Source: Pseudeuparius sepicola
Taxonomy: Eukaryota > Arthropoda > Insecta > Coleoptera > Anthribidae
Reading direction: 5' to 3'
Assembly: GCA_963920635.1 (NCBI GenBank)
Contig: OY987303.1
Span: 56,754,278 to 56,818,277, forward strand
Length of the DNA: 64,000 nucleotides
Both the position numbers and the translations under genes were made by a program. The notes under the pieces were generated by a model. It was not told the DNA's origin. It saw only the letters and a list, made by a program, of their open reading frames with translations, and did not search any database. Shown here piece by piece: positions 12,206 through 25,400 of the stretch; position 1 is the stretch's first letter; each line of letters starts with the position of its first letter.

Positions 12206-12682
12206 TAACAAAAGTGCGATGCCCGGAAATGAATTTCCAAAACTCGCTATTCGCGATCGAGTTTTCGCATTGAAATGACAAGTAGATGGAAGGAGTGTAG
12301 AGAGAGAAACTGGCAGCCAAACTTGAGTAAGTGAAATAGTAAATAAATCAGCTGATTCCGGCAAAAACCACATAACACAAAAGAGGTGTTTGTCCTAACT
12401 TTCTATTTTTGTGTCCTGTGCTTCAAACGAGTTCCGTTGTCAAACGTCATTTTAATTTTCCTTCTGTCCCAAGTCCCAATACGAATAGGTGTAATTATTG
12501 TATTATTTATATTTAATTTGAGTTTGTGTCGTGGTGGCAGTTTCGTATAAAACGGCGATGAGTTTTCTTAGTTGGTGTTTGGTTTAATATTATATTTTTA
12601 GATCGGAGAGAAAATTTAATTTAGCTATGTGGCTATATTCTTTCTGTTTAAGTTGTAAATTGCAAAAAAGAGGGTCAACTCC

Positions 12683-12900
12683 TGTTGTGTATTTGGATGT
12701 ACCAAATGGGGCGGAAAGAATAAGAATAGTGGGGTTTCTTTTCATTCGGAAGTCTTAAAAATCTTTGCTAATAACTTTGCAGTTTTCCAAGAGATAAGGT
12801 GATATTAGAGACAAGTGGATTGCAGCAATAAAAAGGAAAAATTTTGTACTATCTACAAGTATTTACTTGCATTTGTAGTCAACAATTTATTGAGAGCAAT
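12683..12900 (+). pseudogene. Degraded THAP zinc-finger fragment
   Basis: 12683 onward reads CCVFGCTKWGGKNKNSGVSF, the start of a THAP domain with its first two zinc-binding cysteines. After about 40 bases without homology (possibly a remnant intron ending TTTGCAG at 12783) the frame resumes as FPRDKVI, then after a frameshift RDKWIAAIKRKNFV, which is the THAP core. Stops follow before the second half of the zinc site. THAP domains are the DNA-binding part of P-element-type and some other transposases, so this is most likely a dead transposon rather than a host gene. Confidence 0.65.
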
Positions 12901-12905
12901 ATCAT

Positions 12906-14330
12906 AGAGAATTTTGGGCAGCGCAAACTTAAAAAGTATGTAATTACTACAGTTTTTTATTTTCCAAGTCATGATAGAAACTATCAAGAGAAAAACTGGC
13001 AAAATATTGTGCTTATGAACCTAGCTCTTCGTAGTCAAAGATGGAATTAATCTTGAGGTTCTGGTCCCTTTAATAAGGTAATTATTTGTAATTCTTTTTG
13101 TTAGATGACTAAACATATAAAATGCATATAAAAATATGTAAAAGCTACCTGTCTTACATGCTTTTCCTATTAAATTGAGATTTAAAATTAATAAATCAAT
13201 TAAGATAAGTAATTAAAGTTGAAAATGTATACCTTATCCTAGATATTTTGTCGTTTTGTTATTTTAAAATAAACTTTTATTTTGTAATTTGTATTTTATT
13301 TGTCTCGGTTTACTTCCAGGTACATAAAATTGCCATGTAGGTATTTTTTTTTAATCAAACCACTACTTTTTTCTGTGCAATATTTACATAATTGTGGTTA
13401 TATAGAAAAATTCTCATTCCTACAAACAAGCCCCGAATTTCGGAATACAGATCATACAATAAAGAGAATTACGGAACATGCCCATTAAATTCGCCCATTA
13501 ATATGCAACATCCCTATATACCTCCTTTGCCTGAATCAGCTGACACGTTCATTAGGCGTTCCTTGTCTTACTCATTGCCATTTGAAACCTATCTCTCTCT
13601 AGAGTTGGCTGCCCCAAACAACAATGAAAATGGTACCTGTGCGACTTCCATTGTACTTATCAATTCGATGAGTTTTCGCGGTCCGCAGGTAGGTTTTCTG
13701 TTTCTGTATTCGGCGTAAAATCGAATTTCCCTAGGAACGCTCCCCGCACAAAGGAGGACCGGAACTTTGCGATTGTCGGATGTGTCCAGAAACTTTTTCG
13801 GGAAAAAGTTAAAAAGCCCAGCTGCCCCCGAGCCGAAAGGAAAGTTGGAACTCGAACTTTAACCGAAACGAAATTGGTTTTTCTACAACTTAAACTCACT
13901 ATTAAATCGTAATATGAATTGGGAAACCGCGAGAAAAAATTTTACAGAAGATGGTAGATTGAGGGTTTAAGAAACTGGCAGATATGATATTCAACGTCGA
14001 AACTCTCAAGAAAAATCAGTTTACAACAAACGAAAGACTGCTAAAATTACCAATAGTTATATCATCCAAAAAAATGTCACAAAACAAAACGTAGGAAGTC
14101 ATTCACCTTATTGTTTTCTACCCGTCGACCCCTTTCATTTGATACTCATGTTGGGTGTCAAATAGGTAATCCGCTATCTTGGAGCGGCGACCATATTGAA
14201 TTTAGTGTGATGTCACTAACTTTATCGTTTTCTACTCTTCAAGCAATTTCATTTGATACCCATGTTAAGAGGGTTGACAAAAAATACATCATCCGCCATC
14301 CGCTTGTAAAAATACAAAAATATATAATTC
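12906..14330. other. No recognisable gene
   Basis: Contains a possible inverted-repeat partner of 12286-12360 at 13528-13610 (shared CAGCTGATTC and GGCAGCC), which could mark the right end of the element holding the THAP fragment, but the arms are imperfect. The 108-codon frame at 13392 and the minus-strand frame at 13660-13899 resemble nothing I know. Two similar lines near 14125-14155 and 14245-14265 (TTTGATACYCATGTT) are a short local duplication. Confidence 0.5.
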
Positions 14331-14343
14331 TGTATGCCCAAAA

Positions 14344-15620
14344 TTATATTTTTTAGCGAAAATACATAAAGAATCCTTATCTCTTAGGCCTATTGTTTCT
14401 TGTATTGACGCACCAAATTCAAAAATTACCAATTTTATTTGTGATATTTTAACAAAATCTTATAATATAAGTAATTATTATTATTATGTTAACGACTCTT
14501 TTGAATTTGCTTCGTTTGCAAACAACCTACAAATACCAGAATATCAAATTATTATTAGTTTAGACGTAAAATCACTTCTTACTAATATACTTATAAATTT
14601 AATTATTAATGGTGTTAGTAAAAGGTGGGATATTATTAACTGCGATAGCTCCAAACGAAATTTATTGAATTGCTAGGTACATTTTTAATTCCAATTATTT
14701 TTTATTCGATAATAAATTTTATAAGCAAATTTCCAATGAGTACTTCTATTTCACCCATAATATCTTAATATGTGATGGATGACCTTATAGATGGATTTTC
14801 TTTTCAGTTGTTTTTATTAAAAAAATATATATGTAGATGACATTATTTGTTTTATTCCCAATAACAAAATGGATGAAATGTTAACAATTTTTAACAGCTA
14901 CAACTCTTTATGCAATTTTCTATTGTATTTGAGAATGATAATTCAATTGTTTTTTAGATACAAAGATTAAAAAAAAAGAAAATAACACTTTGATTACTGA
15001 TTGATACAATAAACCGACAAATTCTGAAAGATACATAAATTATTGTTCGTATCATAGCACAAGAATGAAAATGAATTTGGTTTTAGCCCTAAAAAATAGA
15101 ATAGAAAAACTGGTTATTCCATCTTTATTACAAAAAATTTTAGGAAACAGAGATGTTCTTATAGAAAACTCGTACCCAAAAAAATGTCGCCATAAAATAA
15201 TTTTTAATACAACAACAAGTCAAAACGCGCAAAATCAAAGTAATAATTTAGCTAATATCATTTTTTATAAATCTTTACCATGAAAGGATTAACTACTAAA
15301 ATTGTTAAAAATTTCAAAGAACAAAATGTCAAAATCGCTTATAACAATGTAAAATCTATTGGAAAATTGTACTCAAAATTAAAAGATAAACACCTGTATT
15401 ACATCAGAAAAATGTTGTTTACTGTATTCCCTGTAACAACTACTGTAATAAAAAAATATATAGGACAAACATCACAAAATTTGAAAATTGGATTTTAGAG
15501 CATAAAAGTGATGTTAGCACCAAAATTTTGCATAAAGTAAAAGATTTATCTAAGAGACTTTTTTGGAAATGGTAGAAATTAATAGAGGATAATAGCACAA
15601 TAGTATGAATAAAAGAACGG
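14344..15620 (+). pseudogene. Penelope-like retroelement, degraded reverse transcriptase and GIY-YIG endonuclease
   Basis: From about 14350 the frame reads LAKIHKESLSLRPIVSCIDA, then SFEFASFANNLQIPEYQ and SLDVKSLLTNI, which is the N-terminal half of a Penelope-type reverse transcriptase with its first catalytic Asp. Near 14830 the second catalytic motif appears as IYVDDIICFIP. From 15010 the frame reads YNKPTNSERYINY and continues to the linker. At 15460-15480 YIGQTSQNL is the GIY-YIG endonuclease motif typical of this class. Stops and frameshifts separate the parts, so it is dead. The element is AT-rich and its ends are not defined. Confidence 0.85.
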
Positions 15621-16740
15621 ATATTAATGATTTGAGTTATGTTTTTTTATATATTTTATTTTTGGACAAAAAATAATAAACTCACTGAAATTCTTAACCT
15701 AATGACAATATTATGTAACGTAAAAAATGTTGTACCTATTTATAATTATCAAAAAACAGCAAATTTTCTTTTCTGTCAACTAATAACCTTAATAATTTTT
15801 TTGTCTTTTGACGTTAAATTTAACATTTTTTGTTTACCTATCACCAATTTTCTCCCAGATTTTCAATTTTTTACCAAAATTGAAAACAATATGTGTGTAA
15901 TATCTTGAAACATTATACCTAATTTTTATATTTATAATCTTTAGATATAATCTTTTTAAAAAATTTATGGTAAGAGAAAATTGGAAATGTTTTTCTAATA
16001 ATTTTTAATTAAAAAAAATGTAATTCCAATCATTTTAATTTTTTAAATTTTTATACTTATTATTATAAATAACTTTTTAGTCCTGAAAATATTCCAAAAT
16101 GGAAACGAAAGCTTGGCTTATTTTAAAAGAAGTTAAATAAAGTCTTTGACTTTGAACCCTTGATGTTCATTACACTTAACCTTATTTACAGATATTATTT
16201 TTAGATAAGTAATTTTACCGAACTTTTATGTTTTTGCGACTATGTATACTAAAGGTATACTTACCCAATTCTGCTTTAACAGTTTCGAACTTCCCTTCGA
16301 TTGTTTCCTAACCGCACCATCCGTTACCAACGCCAGCCTTGATGAGTTTCCAGGGTCACCGTTTGAAAAATTTCTTCATCCTGTGGTCTGGATTCAATTT
16401 CGAAACAACCACAACTCCGTCAAAGTGAAAGTACGTTCCTAACCAATATTTATTGTGGATATACGTTTAACTCGGAAATTTACTTCGGTTTTGGAATGTT
16501 CCGAGTAAATTTAGGGCGAATTTGGAAGGTTCGGTGCCGACTTTACACCATCATATACAGGGTGTCCCGAAAAAAGTTACCCCATACATTTATTTAAACT
16601 TTGCAATATTATTTATGTTCTATAGAGAACCTTATAGTAAGCCAATATGTCCAAAGTTTAAAGCAAGATTGTTTATTTCACAGATCCCCAGAAATTCCCG
16701 AATCGACTTCCCCCAAACCAGTACCAAAAGTTTAAATGGC
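15621..16740. other. AT-rich stretch without a gene
   Basis: Low-complexity AT-rich sequence to about 16200, then ordinary sequence. At 16555-16590 a lone TACAGGGTGTCCCGAAAAAA resembles the terminus of a TA-inserting short element, with no partner end found nearby. The open frames of 66-89 codons here have no recognisable motif. Confidence 0.5.
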
Positions 16741-16744
16741 TCGG

Positions 16745-17045
16745 AGATGTAAACTCTTATAACATCCTTTTACTATCAGCCTTCGAACTTCTTGTAACTT
16801 TTTCAACTTCCCAGGACAAAATTTACGCGGAAATTCGAACTGTCGCTTTGTAAATTCGCGACGCGAAATGATAAAAGCGGGCTCCCACATATAAATCCAA
16901 AAATAAGTGCGACAAAGCCATATCTGCGTTTTAGGCAAATATTTTACTAATGCGAAATCTGTGTACCAAGTCGAAATAAAATTTCAGGCGAGTCCCAATT
17001 TAAGCTTTAAATAGCAGGTAAAATAAGCCGGAACAAAAAATTTGC
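16745..17045. repeat. Dispersed repeat R2, copy 2
   Basis: Diverged copy of 9704-10035 in the same orientation; see that entry for the landmarks. Confidence 0.7.
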
Positions 17046-17254
17046 ATAATTAAAAAAAGACTTATCCACACACGAAAAAATCGGGTTTATCACGTTATAA
17101 CTCAGACACAAGGCGCGGATTCTCCATAAGATCATTTGGTCAATGATCCACCTAATTTATTTTGAATTTTTTTAAGTGTTTAATAATAGAAGAAAGTGGT
17201 CTAGTATTAGAACACCAGTGAATTTTCTAAAGCAGATAATTATGATGCGCCATA

Positions 17255-18174
17255 CAGGGTGATTTTTTTAGGTCTACCACCGCGATTTTCTCGCTTATTT
17301 TGCGCCCTACAAAAAAAGCGTGGAAATTTTGGACAGCTAAGTGGTGCTGCAAAAGAAATCGGCATCCATGGCCAACTTGTCGCGCAATATTAAAAAAACC
17401 TCAAATTGAGCAAAACTATTAATAGCCATGGAATGTTTATTTTAAGAGACAGAGGAAAACTTTTAAATTGAAAATTGATGGCACTGAGAAGCTTTTTCCA
17501 TGCACGTAGTCAGATAGTTTCAGCAAATTACACAGGGTCTTCGGCTCTCTTGAGGCTATGAAAATTTTTTTGTTTATTTCTTATTTTAGACCGCACAGAA
17601 AATACGTAAAAAAGAAATCGGCATCCATGGCCAACGTCAAACATTATGGGGTTTATGTTTCCAAGGCACTCTATGCAAAAACGTCAAACTTGATGGGGCT
17701 TACGTTTCCAAGGCACTCTATGCAAAAACGATTAATTTGATATTACGGCAAGAAAAACAAAGTAAAGCATAATGTGTGACATATCATTTTAACCAGAAAA
17801 AAATGCTCTTTTCAAAAATGCAAAAATCCAATATGGCGCCCATAAGAAAAATAAAAGTTGATCGTCATATCTTTGTCCAGGGAGGCGAGAAAAAAAATGC
17901 GAGATCATATTTAGATTCCTTGTAAAAAAGTGCCTTAATAATGTTTAACTTAGAAATGTCCAGCGCCATTCGTTTTCGTTTAAAAAAATAAAAACAATAA
18001 CGACAATTTTCAGTTTTTTTTTGCGTTATTTTCGAAACGAAAAGGGCCAACCAAAATTTATTTTTACCATATTACTCGGCATCAAATTCCGCAACTTTGC
18101 CCCAATTTAACCGACCTCGTATCTCTTAAGATAACCAAGATCCCCATGCATAGACTCGAAATACGGTCACCCTG
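17255..18174. mobile_element. TA-inserting short-terminal element, about 920 bp
   Basis: Starts CAGGGTGATTTTTTTAGG and ends CGGTCACCCTG, with TA on both sides (17253-17254 and 18175-18176). The 9-10 bp termini mirror each other (CAGGGTGA and TCACCCTG). It has an internal duplication of about 55 bp (17637-17735) around CAAGGCACTCTATGCAAAAACG. No transposase is visible. A partial copy lies at 11046-11350. Confidence 0.7.
17637..17735. repeat. Internal duplication of about 55 bp
   Basis: Two successive copies of GTCAAAC.TNATGGGGNTTA followed by TTTCCAAGGCACTCTATGC. The partial copy at 11 kb has only one, so the duplication is younger than the spread of the family. Confidence 0.75.
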
Positions 18175-18180
18175 TATATA

Positions 18181-19050
18181 GAAACAGGCACAAAACGCGT
18201 TGGCTAACTGCTTTTATCAGCCGACTCCTTCGCAGAAGTGCTGTGTTGCCGTATTTCAAAGGCGATGGTAGACGCGACGATTTGAAAAAATATAATAGGT
18301 GTTTTATCACACCGTGTTAAAAATAAATTATAAACAAAAATGGGTGTGGTCCCGTGATGCGAGCCTTATTTTTTCGGTATAACAGAGTTCAGAAATTCGG
18401 CTCCAATATGATAAGACTTGTATTCGCCAATAAATAACGACTACTCGTATAGGAAATCTCGCAACGCTGCCCGCATTCTTTAGAAACTTTTTCTTTCGCG
18501 CTTTGGACAATAACTACCTCTTACACTAAAAAAAATTAATACGCTTGTTCGTTTGGGGGTTAATATTTCCGTGCTGGGTGATAGGCCTCCAAAGCGGCTT
18601 CGTGTAGACCGAAATAATAACTCATTGACGTCGGGTACAGCTGGTTTCGGGGTCGAACTGCCCCCCCCGGCCTGGTCCCATAGCTTGTCTGGGATTATTC
18701 ATTAACCAAAACGTATATTTCATCGCCCAACGCGTACCGTGTAATAATAGTTGCGTGTGCGCTTTAGGTAATAGCGTGCGTATCTATATATGATTTTATC
18801 TGTATAAAGACAACATTATTACAATGTTATAAAAGAGCACTTCAAACATTTGCACAACCCATACTTAGTTTTTTATAGGAGCATGTCTAAAATTCCTTTT
18901 AGGGGACTCAGATGCATGGCTCTTAAGAGCATTTTAAAGTTGTTGTTATACAGATTTAGTACATTATTTGCATTCGTTATATAATGATGATCAAAAATGA
19001 AACCACGTATTCTTCGAGTCAAAATAAGGACACTTCTTCATATATTTTTT
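18181..19050. other. No recognisable gene
   Basis: Ordinary AT-rich sequence with one GC-rich patch near 18590-18690 containing CCCCCCCCGG. No motif recognised on either strand. Confidence 0.5.
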
Positions 19051-19078
19051 CTCCCACAGGCCATAGTTTTTTTTTCTA

Positions 19079-20087
19079 CAGAGCGTAGAAATTTAGAGAA
19101 AAATACACATATTTCTTAGTATCTCTAGAAGTATACGAGATATTTTCTTCAAACTTGGCGTGTCACATGATCAGTTGAGCTGTCAAATTTAAGGTTAATA
19201 TGAAGCTTCTGAGACCCTCAGTTGCGGAGATACATCGTGTAATTAAAATTAATTAGTTCAGGAAAATATGAATACCCTGTATAATCGCATTTTTTTAATT
19301 TGTTTTGAGTGGTAAATTCAATGGTTAACAAAAAATATCTCTTAGTATTTTTTCATATTCTCAGCCGTTTCTTAATTATTTTCAAAGAATGCCTATGCTG
19401 CAATAAACAATTCATTTTAAGAATAAATGTAACAATCTGTGGATGTCAATTAAACTTGGCATTATTTGAATCATTTGTCAACTTTGCACTTTAGTATCAA
19501 TATTTTGAAAAATGATATTTTCATTCGAAGAATTGACTGATATGCACTTTTGCTATGGACTTGCGAATGGCAATAATAAACATGCGGAAACGCATAGTTG
19601 CGTGTATTGAAAGAGACGGCGGTCATTTCGAACATTTAATAATTTAATTTTCTAATAGCAATACGTTTCTCTTCTTATCGTTTTTGCTTTTGTATTTCGT
19701 TAAATAAAGTTTAATTGACATCCACAGATTGCTAGATTTATTCTTAAAGTGACTATTGTTCATTGCAGCGTTGCCGTTCTTTAAAAATAATTAAGAAACG
19801 GCTGCAAATATGAAAAGATACTAAGAGACACTTTTTGTTAACCATTCTATTAACCACTCAAAACAAATAAAAAAAATGCGATTATACAGGGTATTCATAT
19901 TTTTCTGAACTAATTAATTTTAATAACGCCCTTTATCTCCGCAACTGGGGGCCTCAGAAGCTTCATGTCAACCTTAAGTTTGACGACTCATCTGCTCATG
20001 TGACACGCCAAGTTTGAAGAAAATATCTCGTATACTTCTAGAGATACTAAGAAATATGTGTATTTTTCTCCAAACTTCTACGCTCTG
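19079..20087. mobile_element. Long palindromic (foldback) element, about 1.0 kb
   Basis: The two halves are imperfect reverse complements of each other over roughly 450 bp per arm, with the centre near 19580. Terminal CAGAGCGTAGAA is mirrored by TTCTACGCTCTG, with TA on both sides. The similarity continues for about 20 bp outside these ends (GGCCATAGTTTTTTT at 19059 and AAAAAAACTATGGCC ending at 20106). A transcript would fold into a long hairpin. The small open frames are shadows of this structure. Confidence 0.8.
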
Positions 20088-20130
20088 TATAAAAAAAACT
20101 ATGGCCCGTAGTAGAAAAAAATATAAAAAA

Positions 20131-21300
20131 GTTCGAAGCGAAAAATCGTTCCTTTACAATTTCAAGCCTCAAGATGCCTATAGAACCGTCGAAGGAAGCT
20201 TGAACTTGACTTGAACTTGAAATCGTAATAATATCTTGAAGTAGCTAGGTTTTCACTGCTTGACGGCAAGCGGTCAACTTGTAGGTATTCGTTTTGGGCT
20301 TTCCAAAGGACGAAAATTTAAGAATGAAATGATTACGGGCCAATTGCATAGACAAACTAAAGTACCCTTTTAAATTAAAGGAGTTTTCTAACAATCCAAC
20401 CATTGTTTACTATTGTTGCAAAAGTTTCTTTACCTAATGTTAATGTTAAAGTCAAAAGATAATTTAGTTGAATGTACTTATTATGAAATTGACCCTAACT
20501 GCCGTTTCAATCAGAAGAGATTACTCCCCTTCACAACACGCATGTTCTCTGTTCGCTTTTTGTTTGTATTTTTATGAAAATTTAACCATAGGGGAAGATA
20601 GGTAGGTAATCATCATTTGAGTAATGGCGCACTTTGCGAAAAATTCTCACAAAAATTCGACTTTCAACAAAATGTAGTCCCCTCTATTTGCTCAAATTTA
20701 CCATATTATTTGTGGAAAATGTATACCTATCCACACCAAGAATCGTACTTATTATAAGTACTTTATACTTTATATGTATGTGTATATTTTGTTACTGTTA
20801 CTGCTTTTATTGTCTGTTAAACAAACGTACCTAAGATAAGGTACGGTAAGGAAGATGGGCAATCATCATTTGAGTAATGGCGCAGTTTGCGAAAAATTCT
20901 CACAAAAATTCGACTTTCAACAAAATGTAGTCCCCTCTATTTGCACAAATTTACCATATTACTTGTGGAAAATGTACCTATCCACACCAGGAATCGTACT
21001 TATTATTATAAGTACTTTATACTTCTGTGTATATTTTGTTACTGTTACTGCTTTTATTGTCTGTTAAACAAACGTATCTACTGGTACCTAAATAAGTACT
21101 TAGGTACCCAATTATTGAAACAAAGTTCACAAATCTATCTAATTAAGTATCATAATTAAAAAGAGGGTTAACATTTGTTAGAAAATATAAACTAAGCCAA
21201 AGTGCAGACTGCTCTATACTGCATAGACCCGTTGAACCGTCCCGCTGCGGCGTTGCCACATGTTTGGACAGGGCTTGTAAGCTTGAGAAGGTTGTAAGCA
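20131..21300. repeat. Dispersed repeat R1, copy with an internal duplication
   Basis: Matches 2513-3375. A block of about 250 bp beginning AATCATCATTTGAGTAATGG is present twice in tandem (from 20608 and from 20861), which accounts for the two overlapping look-alike reading frames here. The other copies have the block once. The last part also shows a CATTGGTCGAACGTA-type stretch (inverted, 21325-21345) found near 40375-40395. Confidence 0.75.
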
Positions 21301-22447
21301 GTTTGTCAACTTTTAACTTGTTACGTTCGACCAATGAAAACATTGTATTATTCGAGTTGAAGTGCAGCCACATCATGTAAACGTGAACTTCTGACGTATA
21401 CATTCAGGAATCTACATAGCGTTGTGTGTTTTTACATATATATGTTTAACGTTAAGTAACCAAAATGTTTCGAGATTGACCAAAACATTCCAAACTCTCA
21501 CCATGACACAACAAAATCTATATTTTTTTAACTTTTAGGATTTGTATTATTTATTATAATATTCGTATTGTTCTTGCAGTGTTTTGACAGTTTGAAACTG
21601 TTTGACGTCAGACGTGAACGTTGACATAACATTTTACACTTCAACTCGATTTTGCAGTGTTCTATTTACGTTAATTTTTATGCGTTTATCTTAAAGCTTA
21701 TTTTATTTATATTTATTTTTATTTTATAAGGGACCATGATAATATCCTAAAGAAATATTAACTCTCCCCAGTAAGCTTAACTTAGAAAATGGCGGCCCAG
21801 GTCCACATCGTTGGATCAACCGCAAAAATGTTTTTTAATGCTTTGTGGGTATAACCTGACAAGTTGTTTTGAGGCGAAAAGTGACAAATGACAAATTACA
21901 AATAATGTTAGATGTTTTGTGGTAAACATTTAATGAATTAATCGTAATTTCGAGCTATTTTCTTGTTGAACGGACTCCCGTTTTGTTACTTGTACCTTCC
22001 CGCTTGTCTAAGTTCGATGTTCTTTGATAACGGGATTTTTCTGATCCCCGCTTGGGGCAGTGATAAAAAATCCATCGCGCAGAGACGAGCGACTTCAAAC
22101 GGCAGTCGGGAGATCGGCTGCCCGGCCTTAAGCCTGAAAAATCTGTTTCAGTCAAACGCAGAATTTGAAATTAAAAGGCCTTTTTTGTACCCGCTCCCCG
22201 ACCGCATCTGAAATTCAATATGTATGCCAGCTGAAAGCTTTGAGAGAATGCGAGCACATATATACATTCGCCGCCGAAGAATTATTGTATCGAATGTCAT
22301 GGAACAACAAAGAAATATTTTCCGAAATGATGGCGTAGTTTTGTGGGTTTGCGCCTGGTCTGTGCCAAAGATATCGACGGACCGGTGGTGCCATCTACGG
22401 AACTAACTAATGATTTGACGTAGGGGACGTAATCACTGGAGGGGCTT
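21301..22447. other. No recognisable gene
   Basis: Mixed sequence. 21940-22420 is less AT-rich and has open frames on both strands (81 and 66 codons, overlapping head to head) with no family resemblance; I see no splice-supported exon. Confidence 0.4.
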
Positions 22448-25400
22448 TCTCATTTAGTTACCATTTAGGTACCACCAGGTAATTTTTGCAATAACAGTTG
22501 CCGGTTCTTACGGAAAATGTGCCATTGCATTTGAGAGGAACCATGTGGTTTCAACACGACGCAGCTCCACCACACAAAGCCAACATTGTAAAAGAACTTA
22601 TAAATAATGAGTTTGGAAACAAATGGATTGGGATAAACGGCCTCATAAAATTTATATAATATTGATGATTTAATAGAAAAAATAACACCAATAACAGTTT
22701 TTCTCTCATTTAGTTACCATTTAGGTACCACCAGGTAATTTTTGCAATAACAGTTGCCGGTTCTTACGGAAAATGTGCCATTGCATTTGAGAGGAACCAT
22801 GTGGTTTCAACACGACGCAGCTCCACCACACAAAGCCAACATTGTAAAAGAACTTATAAATAATGAGTTTGGAAACAAATGGATTGGGATAAACGGCCTC
22901 ATAAAATTTATATAATATTGATGATTTAATAGAAAAAATAACACCAATAACAGTTTTTCTCTCATTTAGTTACCATTTAGGTACCACCAGGTAATTTTTG
23001 CAATAACAGTTGCCGGTTCTTACGGAAAATGTGCCATTGCATTTGAGAGGAACCATGTGGTTTCAACACGACGCAGCTCCACCACACAAAGCCAACATTG
23101 TAAAAGAACTTATAAATAATGAGTTTGGAAACAAATGGATTGGGATAAACGGCCTCATAAAATTTATATAATATTGATGATTTAATAGAAAAAATAACAC
23201 CAATAACAGTTTTTCTCTCATTTAGTTACCATTTAGGTACCACCAGGTAATTTTTGCAATAACAGTTGCCGGTTCTTACGGAAAATGTGCCATTGCATTT
23301 GAGAGGAACCATGTGGTTTCAACACGACGCAGCTCCACCACACAAAGCCAACATTGTAAAAGAACTTATAAATAATGAGTTTGGAAGCAAATGGATTGGG
23401 ATAAACGGCCTCATAAAATTTATATAATATTGATGATTTAATAGAAAAAATAACACCAATAACAGTTTTTCTCTCATTTAGTTACCATTTAGGTACCACC
23501 AGGTAATTTTTGCAATAACAGTTGCCGGTTCTTACGGAAAATGTGCCATTGCATTTGAGAGGAACCATGTGGTTTCAACACGACGCAGCTCCACCACACA
23601 AAGCCAACATTGTAAAAGAACTTATAAATAATGAGTTTGGAAGCAAATGGATTGGGATAAACGGCCTCATAAAATTTATATAATATTGATGATTTAATAG
23701 AAAAAATAACACCAATAACAGTTTTTCTCTCATTTAGTTACCATTTAGGTACCACCAGGTAATTTTTGCAATAACAGTTGCCGGTTCTTACGGAAAATGT
23801 GCCGTTGCATTTGAGAGGAACCATGTGGTTTCAACACGACGCAGCTCCACCACACAAAGCCAACATTGTAAAAGAACTTATAAATAATGAGTTTGGAAAC
23901 AAATGGATTGGGATAAACGGCCTCATAAAATTTATATAATATTGATGATTTAATAGAAAAAATAACACCAATAACAGTTTTTCTCTCATTTAGTTACCAT
24001 TTAGGTACCACCAGGTAATTTTTGCAATAACAGTTGCCGGTTCTTACGGAAAATGTGCCATTGCATTTGAGAGGAACCATGTGGTTTCAACACGACGCAG
24101 CTCCACCACACAAAGCCAACATTGTAAAAGAACTTATAAATAATGAGTTTGGAAACAAATGGATTGGGATAAACGGCCTCATAAAATTTATATAATATTG
24201 ATGATTTAATAGAAAAAATAACACCAATAACAGTTTTTCTCTCATTTAGTTACCATTTAGGTACCACCAGGTAATTTTTGCAATAACAGTTGCCGGTTCT
24301 TACGGAAAATGTGCCATTGCATTTGAGAGGAACCATGTGGTTTCAACACGACGCAGCTCCACCACACAAAGCCAACATTGTAAAAGAACTTATAAATAAT
24401 GAGTTTGGAAACAAATGGATTGGGATAAACGGCCTCATAAAATTTATATAATATTGATGATTTAATAGAAAAAATAACACCAATAACAGTTTTTCTCTCA
24501 TTTAGTTACCATTTAGGTACCACCAGGTAATTTTTGCAATAACAGTTGCCGGTTCTTACGGAAAATGTGCCATTGCATTTGAGAGGAACCATGTGGTTTC
24601 AACACGACGCAGCTCCACCACACAAAGCCAACATTGTAAAAGAACTTATAAATAATGAGTTTGGAAGCAAATGGATTGGGATAAACGGCCTCATAAAATT
24701 TATATAATATTGATGATTTAATAGAAAAAATAACACCAATAACAGTTTTTCTCTCATTTAGTTACCATTTAGGTACCACCAGGTAATTTTTGCAATAACA
24801 GTTGCCGGTTCTTACGGAAAATGTGCCATTGCATTTGAGAGGAACCATGTGGTTTCAACACGACGCAGCTCCACCACACAAAGCCAACATTGTAAAAGAA
24901 CTTATAAATAATGAGTTTGGAAGCAAATGGATTGGGATAAACGGCCTCATAAAATTTATATAATATTGATGATTTAATAGAAAAAATAACACCAATAACA
25001 GTTTTTCTCTCATTTAGTTACCATTTAGGTACCACCAGGTAATTTTTGCAATAACAGTTGCCGGTTCTTACGGAAAATGTGCCGTTGCATTTGAGAGGAA
25101 CCATGTGGTTTCAACACGACGCAGCTCCACCACACAAAGCCAACATTGTAAAAGAACTTATAAATAATGAGTTTGGAAACAAATGGATTGGGATAAACGG
25201 CCTCATAAAATTTATATAATATTGATGATTTAATAGAAAAAATAACACCAATAACAGTTTTTCTCTCATTTAGTTACCATTTAGGTACCACCAGGTAATT
25301 TTTGCAATAACAGTTGCCGGTTCTTACGGAAAATGTGCCATTGCATTTGAGAGGAACCATGTGGTTTCAACACGACGCAGCTCCACCACACAAAGCCAAC

